NCBI RefSeq assembly: GCF_002196515.1
Contig: NZ_CP018836.1
Coordinates: 1,239,573 to 1,303,572, forward strand
Direction: 5' to 3'
DNA length: 64,000 nucleotides
DNA from: Vibrio gazogenes
Lineage (GTDB): Bacteria; Pseudomonadota; Gammaproteobacteria; Enterobacterales; Vibrionaceae
The position numbers were made by a program, and so were the translations under genes. Of the stretch, positions 58,741 to 64,000 are shown in pieces. A model generated the notes under the pieces. It saw only the letters and a list, made by a program, of their open reading frames with translations, had not been told where the DNA came from and did not search any database. How positions within the stretch are numbered: the first letter of the stretch is position 1; each line of letters starts with the position of its first letter.

Positions 58741-58769
58741 TTGTTATACAGCTATACTTTTTGTATAAC
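58741..58769 (+). promoter_or_regulatory. Promoter covered by a MerR-type operator
   Basis: -35 TTGTTA (58741-58746), 17-bp spacer, -10 TATAAC (58764-58769). GTTATACA (58743-58750) and TGTATAAC (58762-58769) are exact reverse complements and cover both boxes. A MerR/LitR-like regulator is encoded in the same operon, so autoregulation is likely. Confidence 0.6.
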
Positions 58770-58793
58770 TATTTATATGACGATGAGGGCGGA

Positions 58794-59753
58794 ATGATGG
58801 AAACGAAAATCCCAGTAGGTGTGAGTAGTTGTGTGACCGGTCAACAGGTCCGTTTTGATGGCGGGCATAAGAAAAGCCATTTTGTGATGGGCGAGTTGGC
58901 ACCATTCTGCGAGTTTGTGCCGGTTTGCCCAGAAGTTGGCGCAGGTATGACGACTCCCAGACCCACCATCCGTCAGTACGAGAAACACGGTGTAATTCGG
59001 TTAGTGGAAACGAAAAACGATACGGCTGATTATACCGAACAGATGGCAGAATTTACCGACAGAGCCCTTCATGAGCTAGGTCAGCTACAACAACCCTTGT
59101 GCGGTTATGTCGTGGCGGCTAAATCACCAACCTGCGGGATGAAGCAAGTCAAGGTTTATCATGACGGGGGGGTACGTAAAGAGGGTGTCGGTTTATATAC
59201 ACAGAAGCTGATGGCGACGATGCCTTGGTTGCCGGTTGAAGAAGATGGCCGCCTGAATGACGCCAATTTGCGTGAGAACTTTATCTTGCGTGTTTTTTGT
59301 CTGCACGACCTGTATCAGTCAGTCGGCCATGATCCGACACCGGCCAGTGTCGTTGCATTTCACAGTCGCTATAAATTTACGCTGATGGCGCATAGCCCGG
59401 AAGCTTATCGTTCGATCGGCAGAATGGTGGCTCACATGGGAGATAAGACACCCACAGAATTTTTTGCACAATATCGGCTGGCACTGATGCAAGCATTGGC
59501 AAAACCCGCGAGCCGAAAAAACAGCACCAATGTATTGATGCACCTCCAAGGATACTTTAAGCGAGCGCTTAAACCGGATCAAAAAGCAGAGCTGACACGC
59601 ATTATTCACGAGTATCGTCAGGGACTTGTTCCGTTACTGGTGCCGGTTACACTGATTCAACATTATCTCACGCTTTATCCAAATTCTTATTTGGCACAAC
59701 AGCATTATTTAAACCCTTACCCACAAGCATTGAAGTTACGTTATGGACTCTAA
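58794..59753 (+). CDS. DUF523-DUF1722 (YbgA-like) fusion protein
   Basis: A 319-residue protein. I start at ATGATGG (58794) because GGGCGGA lies before it; a TTG at 58761 overlaps the promoter. DUF523 (about 5-150): PVGVSSCVTGQQVRFDGGHK, CPEVGAGMTTPRP and KSPTCGMKQVKVY with conserved Cys residues. DUF1722 (about 190-305): FTLMAHSPEAYRSIGRMVAH. DUF523 proteins bind iron-sulphur or act in thiouridine removal (TudS-like); YbgA-type DUF1722 often accompanies photolyases. It overlaps the MerR gene by 11 bp and heads a light/UV-repair operon. Confidence 0.88.
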   Translation: MMETKIPVGVSSCVTGQQVRFDGGHKKSHFVMGELAPFCEFVPVCPEVGAGMTTPRPTIRQYEKHGVIRLVETKNDTADYTEQMAEFTDRALHELGQLQQPLCGYVVAAKSPTCGMKQVKVYHDGGVRKEGVGLYTQKLMATMPWLPVEEDGRLNDANLRENFILRVFCLHDLYQSVGHDPTPASVVAFHSRYKFTLMAHSPEAYRSIGRMVAHMGDKTPTEFFAQYRLALMQALAKPASRKNSTNVLMHLQGYFKRALKPDQKAELTRIIHEYRQGLVPLLVPVTLIQHYLTLYPNSYLAQQHYLNPYPQALKLRYGL

Positions 59754-60594
59754 AGAAAAACGTTATGCAATTCGTGAAGTCTCGGCGATCACCGGTGTAA
59801 AGCCTGTGACGCTCAGAGCATGGCAGCGTCGCTACCATTTGGTCGAGCCGAGTAGAACAGAAAAAGGGCACCGATTATACAGTGAACAAGATATTCAGCA
59901 GATTCAGCAGATTCAGAGTTGGCTGGCGAAAGGGATTTCGATTGGTAATGTCGCACAATTGCTCCAGTCTGCGGATGCGTCGGAACTTGAGCTTTCCGGT
60001 TCCGGGGGGCTGGAAGAGTGTGAGGCATTTCTTTCTGCGTTAGCTCAGTTGAATCGCGGTAAGGCTGAGGCTGTTTTGGTGGCAGTGTTGAAAAACTATC
60101 CGTTGGACATTGTCAGACAGCAATTTGTGATGCCGGTCGATGCGGCGCTGTTGCGGATGAAAAGCTCCCAGCAATCGATTCAGCGCGGGTTGTTCCAATC
60201 CATGTTAATCGGACAGTTTGCCTGGATGATTACCACGGCCAACCGGGCCAGTCATTTGGGGAAGTGTCTGTGTGTCAGTCTCGATGCAGCGGGTAGTATC
60301 TGGGCATGGTTGCACGCGTTACAGATTGCGGAGCAGGGATATTTTACCGCGTTACTTGATGGTGTTGAGGAACTGTCCGGATTACTCGAACATGCCAACG
60401 AAGGGGTATTTCAGCGCATCGATTTTTTCTCGAATCGGGCCCTGACGGGCAAGCAGCAGCAAGTGATTCGCCAGCTACAGCAGTTGCAAGTGCAGAGGGG
60501 AGGTTCACCTGAACAAATACAACAAATACAAGGACAGGCACCGTTGGTTGTGACCAGTGATGGTCTATTACAGCCATTTGATGCGAAAGCGTGA
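59743..60594 (+). CDS. MerR-family regulator, LitR/CarH-like without B12 motif
   Basis: A 283-residue regulator. N-terminal MerR HTH: YAIREVSAITGVKPVTLRAW, QRRYHLVEPSRTEKGHRLYS. The C-terminal part (about 90-250) has the helical-bundle and Rossmann-like layout of CarH/LitR light-sensing proteins (LNRGKAEAVLVAVLKNYPLD, then CVSLDAAGSIWAWLHALQIA). It lacks the D/ExHxxG cobalamin-binding motif. So it likely responds to another partner or only to protein contact. It overlaps the upstream gene by 11 bp and precedes phrB by 37 bp. Confidence 0.85.
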   Translation: MDSKEKRYAIREVSAITGVKPVTLRAWQRRYHLVEPSRTEKGHRLYSEQDIQQIQQIQSWLAKGISIGNVAQLLQSADASELELSGSGGLEECEAFLSALAQLNRGKAEAVLVAVLKNYPLDIVRQQFVMPVDAALLRMKSSQQSIQRGLFQSMLIGQFAWMITTANRASHLGKCLCVSLDAAGSIWAWLHALQIAEQGYFTALLDGVEELSGLLEHANEGVFQRIDFFSNRALTGKQQQVIRQLQQLQVQRGGSPEQIQQIQGQAPLVVTSDGLLQPFDAKA

Positions 60595-60631
60595 TATCGC
60601 TAAATATGGATAGCTTATAAGGGGAATAAGC

Positions 60632-62053
60632 ATGAAGTTGGTTTGGTTCAGACGTGATTTGAGAACAATTGATCACACCGCACTGAATGAGGCAATTCGC
60701 AGTGGTGAGCCGGTTTGTGCCATCTTTGTTGCCACACCGGAGCAGTGGCGACAACATGATATGGCACCGATACAGGCTGATTTGATAGCACGGCGTTTGC
60801 CGGTGATTCGTGATGAGCTGCGACAATTGAATGTGCCTTTATACTATCGGGAAGTGAGTGATTTTGCTGCGAGTGTCGAGATGGTTGTCGCGCTGGCCCG
60901 GCAACTGGGGGCGGATACGGTGTTGGTCAATCTTGAATATGAACTCAATGAGCAGCGGCGCGATCAGCAACTCAAACAGAGCTTACAACAACAGGGAATT
61001 GCTTATCAGGCATACCATGATAAATGTGTGTTCTCACCCGGACAGGTTTTAACCAAGCAAGGGGAGTTTTTTAAAGTTTTCACGCCCTTTCGTAAAGCTT
61101 GGCAGGCACAGTTCATCGTTCCAACGGTGGTCGCGCCATCACCGGCCGCCAGTGCGCCATTACATCATGAACCGATGCTAAAAAACGTTGGTGAGTATTT
61201 TTCTTATCCGCGTGAGTCCAGCCATGCATGGCCGGTGACATCCCATGAAATTCGCGATCGGCTCCGGACTTTTTGTCGCGAGCGGGTCGATGCTTATGAT
61301 CAGCAGCGTGATTTTCCAGCATTGAGTGCGACCAGTGGATTATCTCCGTATCTGGCTATTGGAGCGCTATCGGTACGCCAGTGTCTGGCAAGGTTGTATC
61401 AATCATCAGAACATGGGCGTTTATCCGCAGGGGCCGAGTCTTGGTTAAGTGAACTGATCTGGCGGGAATTTTACCAACATTTAATCTATTTTCAGCCCTC
61501 ATTGTGCCAAGGTAAAAGCTTCCACCCTTGGGGAGAGCAATTGCACTGGCATGATGCTTCACAAGCATTGGTTCGTTGGCAACAGGGCATGACGGGTTAC
61601 CCGCTCGTTGATGCAGCAATGCGACAGTTGAATCAGACCGGATGGATGCATAATCGTCTGAGAATGGTGGTTGCGAGCTTTCTGACTAAAGACCTACACA
61701 TTGACTGGCGGGAAGGAGAGCGTTACTTCATGAGCCGGTTGATTGACGGTGATTTTGCAGCCAACAACGGTGGCTGGCAGTGGTCTGCATCGACCGGATG
61801 TGATGGCCAGCCTTATTTTCGGATTTTTAATCCGGTTTCTCAGGGGAAAAAATTTGATCCGGACGGGACGTTTGTGCGCGACTGGGTGCCGGAGCTTGAG
61901 TCGGTGTCAAACAAATGGATTCATGAGCCTTGGCGTGATCCATCTGTGAATTATCTGTCATATCCTCAGCCAATCGTTGATCATCAGGTTGAAAGAAAGC
62001 TAACCTTGTCTCTTTATCAGAAAGCAAAGGATAACTGCTGCCATGATTCGTAA
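60632..62053 (+). CDS. phrB: Class I CPD photolyase
   Basis: A 473-residue DNA photolyase that splits cyclobutane pyrimidine dimers with blue light. N-terminal antenna domain from MKLVWFRRDLRTIDHTALNE; FAD domain with LSELIWREFYQHLI, MTGYPLVDAAMRQLNQTGWM, NRLRMVVASFLTKDLHIDWR and GWQWSASTGCDGQPYFRIFN. AAGGGGA lies before the ATG. Its end overlaps the L,D-transpeptidase start by 11 bp. Expected to be induced by light via the MerR regulator. Confidence 0.96.
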   Translation: MKLVWFRRDLRTIDHTALNEAIRSGEPVCAIFVATPEQWRQHDMAPIQADLIARRLPVIRDELRQLNVPLYYREVSDFAASVEMVVALARQLGADTVLVNLEYELNEQRRDQQLKQSLQQQGIAYQAYHDKCVFSPGQVLTKQGEFFKVFTPFRKAWQAQFIVPTVVAPSPAASAPLHHEPMLKNVGEYFSYPRESSHAWPVTSHEIRDRLRTFCRERVDAYDQQRDFPALSATSGLSPYLAIGALSVRQCLARLYQSSEHGRLSAGAESWLSELIWREFYQHLIYFQPSLCQGKSFHPWGEQLHWHDASQALVRWQQGMTGYPLVDAAMRQLNQTGWMHNRLRMVVASFLTKDLHIDWREGERYFMSRLIDGDFAANNGGWQWSASTGCDGQPYFRIFNPVSQGKKFDPDGTFVRDWVPELESVSNKWIHEPWRDPSVNYLSYPQPIVDHQVERKLTLSLYQKAKDNCCHDS

Positions 62054-62945
62054 GCTGTTGTTGGCGTGTGTGATGTGTTGTCTGAGTCTACAGATTCAGG
62101 CCAAAACCTATCCTCTTCCTCCTCAGGGAAGCCGTATGGTCGGCAAAATTATTTATCACGAGGTGCAAAAGGGCGAAACCGTCGCGAATATCGCGGATGC
62201 TTACAATGTGGGTTTTTTGAACATGATGGAAGCCAATCCCGGTGTGGACCCGTTTTTACCGCAAGTCGGACATGTGATGACCATTCCTGCCCGGACGATT
62301 TTACCCGATGTGCCTTGGCAGGGCATTGTGGTGAATCTGGCAGAACTAAGACTTTATTATTTCGAACCTAAAAAGCGTCTGGTTCATATTTTCCCTGTCG
62401 GTATTGGCCGGATTGGACGCGATACCCCGGAAATGGAAACGAAAATTAGCCAGAAACGTCCCAACCCGACTTGGACTCCGCCTCGCTCGATTCGGGCTGA
62501 ATATCGTAAGAAGGGGATTGAACTGCCAGCAGTAGTCCCAGCAGGGCCGGATAACCCATTGGGTTTATTTGCCTTGCGACTTGCCTACGGTGCTGGTGAT
62601 TACCTCATCCACGGGACAAACAAGGACTTCGGTATCGGACTTCGGGTGAGTGCTGGCTGTATTCGAATGAATCCGCAGGATATTGATTGGTTATTCCACC
62701 ATGTACATGTGGGCGAAAAAGTTCGTGTCATTGATGAGCCGGTCAAAGTGTCTCTTGAACCGGACCGCTCGGTATTTGTCGAAGCTCATGAACCACTGAC
62801 CCGCAGTAACGGCAGCAAGAAATCACTGGTTTTGCCACAGGAATTAGCTTGGTGGATGGCGGAATTTAACCATTCCGATCAGAAAGCCAAAGCGGCATTG
62901 ATCAGTAAAAATGGTATCCCAATTGAGGTTGTCGAAGCGCAGTAG
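62043..62945 (+). CDS. Periplasmic L,D-transpeptidase with LysM domain
   Basis: A 300-residue exported enzyme: signal peptide (MIRKLLLACVMCCLSLQIQA), LysM domain (about 38-83, YHEVQKGETVANIADAYNVG), YkuD domain (about 97-230) with YLIHGTNKDFGIGLRVSAGC and IRM, the His and Cys of the active site. As in ErfK/YbiS/YcfS, it may attach Lpp-type lipoprotein to peptidoglycan by its C-terminal Lys. An Lpp-like gene lies convergently 75 bp away. Its location inside the photolyase operon (overlap 11 bp) is unusual. Confidence 0.93.
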   Translation: MIRKLLLACVMCCLSLQIQAKTYPLPPQGSRMVGKIIYHEVQKGETVANIADAYNVGFLNMMEANPGVDPFLPQVGHVMTIPARTILPDVPWQGIVVNLAELRLYYFEPKKRLVHIFPVGIGRIGRDTPEMETKISQKRPNPTWTPPRSIRAEYRKKGIELPAVVPAGPDNPLGLFALRLAYGAGDYLIHGTNKDFGIGLRVSAGCIRMNPQDIDWLFHHVHVGEKVRVIDEPVKVSLEPDRSVFVEAHEPLTRSNGSKKSLVLPQELAWWMAEFNHSDQKAKAALISKNGIPIEVVEAQ

Positions 62946-62972
62946 TCCGCTGAGGACATTGTCGTTTGATAA

Positions 62973-63002
62973 CATTCAGGGCAACAAATGTTGCCCTGAA
63001 TG
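62973..63002. terminator. Bidirectional terminator, transpeptidase / lipoprotein
   Basis: CATTCAGGGCAAC and GTTGCCCTGAATG form a perfect 13-bp stem around AAAT, placed between the two convergent genes. Confidence 0.75.
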
Positions 63003-63020
63003 GATATCGAAAAGAGGATG

Positions 63021-63290
63021 TTATTTAGTGTAAGACTGGGCGATATGATCGATACGTTCATTAGCTCGTTGTGCTTCTTCTCGTACCGCATTGACGGAAT
63101 CTGAAGTCTGATCAATTTTGTCACTCATCATCATCTGACTGCTTTTTAGAGAAGCGACTTGGTCACTTAATTGGCTGACTTGGTTGCTCAGCTCATCCAT
63201 TTTTGCCGTAGTTGCACTATCTGTGCTAGAGGCGCACCCAGAAAGAAAGACAACACCTGACGCTGCTACTGCCAAAAATACTTTGTTCAT
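63021..63290 (-). CDS. Lpp-like outer-membrane lipoprotein
   Basis: An 89-residue lipoprotein: signal MNKVFLAVAASGVVFLSGCA with lipobox LSGC, then a heptad coiled-coil (MDELSNQVSQLSDQVASLKS, AREEAQRANERIDHIAQ) and a C-terminal Lys (SYTK). This is the architecture of Braun lipoprotein, which links outer membrane to peptidoglycan through its C-terminal Lys. The neighbouring L,D-transpeptidase could be the linking enzyme. AAGGAG stands before the start. Confidence 0.9.
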   Translation of the reverse strand: MNKVFLAVAASGVVFLSGCASSTDSATTAKMDELSNQVSQLSDQVASLKSSQMMMSDKIDQTSDSVNAVREEAQRANERIDHIAQSYTK

Positions 63291-63597
63291 TATGAACTCC
63301 TTGATTGTTCTTTCGGATCAAAGTCACTTGCTTTCCATCATTTTGATGATACGACGGCAACAAGCAGTATGTTTTAAGATTGTAGCACTGAAATCGACAA
63401 TGAAAAGTCAGAGGAAAATAAGAAATATGAAAAACTTATGAGAAAATCATCTTAGTCCGGCGGATTTTTACCCAAAAGCACGAATGTCTTTTTCTATTCA
63501 CCTTCGGGGAATTGCGTTATGATAGCGCGTTTCATTCCGTCCCCCCCTGTTCATGGGGAATGGACATTGATTTAGTCATAAATAATTGGAGATTCCT
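63291..63597. promoter_or_regulatory. Divergent promoter region, lipoprotein and helicase
   Basis: No gene. TATGAT (63518-63523) is a good -10 box for the helicase gene, with a poor -35 about 17 bp upstream. The 75-base leader contains a C-run/GGGG hairpin (63541-63559). Confidence 0.45.
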
Positions 63598-64000
63598 TTG
63601 CAGTTTAAAGATTTAGGCTTAGATAATCGTTTACTGAAAAACGTGAACCATTACGATTTCAAGCAAGCAACGGAAATACAACAGAAAGCGATTCCTCTGA
63701 CGATTGCCGGCAAGGATTTATTGGCGTCATCGCAAACCGGTTCAGGCAAGACGCTTGCCTTTGTACTCCCTATGTTGCACAAGTCATTAAAGAGCAAAGC
63801 GTTTTCTGCGAAAGATCCGCGCGGATTAATTCTGGCACCAACGCGTGAACTGGCAAAGCAGGTATACGGAGAGTTGCGTACGATGCTGGGTGGATTGCTG
63901 TACGATGCCGCGCTGATTGTCGGGGGTGAAAACTTCAATGATCAAGTGAAAGCGCTGCGGCGTCATCCGAGATTCATCGTTGCAACACCGGGGCGTCTGG
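63598..64000 (+). CDS. DEAD-box RNA helicase (5' part, runs off the window)
   Basis: The first 134 codons of a DEAD-box helicase; the start is TTG at 63598 with GGAG 7-11 bases before. Q-motif (ATEIQQKAIPLTIAGKDLLA), motif I SSQTGSGKT, motif Ia PTRELAKQ and motif Ib TPGRL are all present; the DEAD box itself lies beyond 64000. It unwinds RNA during ribosome assembly or mRNA turnover. Which paralogue (SrmB, RhlE or DbpA) cannot be decided from this part. Confidence 0.92.
   Translation, partial: MQFKDLGLDNRLLKNVNHYDFKQATEIQQKAIPLTIAGKDLLASSQTGSGKTLAFVLPMLHKSLKSKAFSAKDPRGLILAPTRELAKQVYGELRTMLGGLLYDAALIVGGENFNDQVKALRRHPRFIVATPGRL

Overview
The window looks like chromosomal DNA of a gammaproteobacterium, most probably a Vibrio or close Vibrionaceae relative. 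This rests on the gene set: a short eutBC/permease ethanolamine operon, TnaA, GuaC, SstT, a MerR-type regulator with photolyase, a DUF368 protein and a fused LplT-Aas. No rRNA, tRNA, CRISPR array, transposase or phage gene was recognised. All functions come from reading the sequence and remembered family motifs; no search was run.

Layout. 0-5.3 kb is housekeeping: response regulator/CheC, PAS protein, Nnr, a beta-barrel protein and guaC with a hairpin-rich leader. 5.4-10.5 kb is an accessory patch: a short Rossmann/CARF-like protein, an unknown protein, a ComEC-type metallo-beta-lactamase with a membrane partner, a broken TerY-like vWA gene, a cN-I-like 5'-nucleotidase and a MORN-type protein. 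11.2-21.7 kb is the strangest part. Two direct repeats of about 1.03 kb, each carrying a nucleotidyltransferase-HEPN (MNT-HEPN) gene, bracket about 7 kb of polymorphic-toxin leftovers: toxin C-terminal tails, each overlapping a small putative immunity gene, and one nearly complete pertussis-toxin-like ADP-ribosyltransferase tip. The modules are separated by three repeat types: a dispersed REP-like palindrome, a post-immunity stem-loop repeat, and 3' fragments of the MNT-HEPN gene. A 465-bp unit repeated three times closes the region.

21.8-33.2 kb holds arfB, the MFS-PlsC-acyl-ACP-synthetase fusion under a double palindromic operator, a secreted ricin-lectin/PETase-like hydrolase, and the eat-eutC-eutB operon divergent from an EutR-like AraC regulator. 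33.2-43.3 kb holds a relic of a choloylglycine-hydrolase-like gene, tnaA with a candidate TnaC leader peptide, an MFS/NTF2-like pair divergent from a LysR gene, a beta-glucoside PTS and GH1 pair, gntK and a frameshifted gntR. 43.7-64 kb is core-like: MCP, DUF445, ABC exporter, GlgX, Sel1 protein, SstT, DUF368 protein, a candidate small RNA, two adjacent TPR-GGDEF genes (one degenerate), a DUF523/MerR/photolyase/L,D-transpeptidase operon, an Lpp-like lipoprotein, and the start of a DEAD-box helicase.

The most notable observation is the regular architecture of the toxin archive: REP-like palindrome, truncated toxin tail, overlapping immunity gene, stem-loop repeat, then sometimes an MNT-HEPN 3' fragment. 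The MNT-HEPN copies are nearly identical except for one block of about 100 bp. This may be a cassette-like way of storing immunity genes that uses repeats other than integron attC sites.
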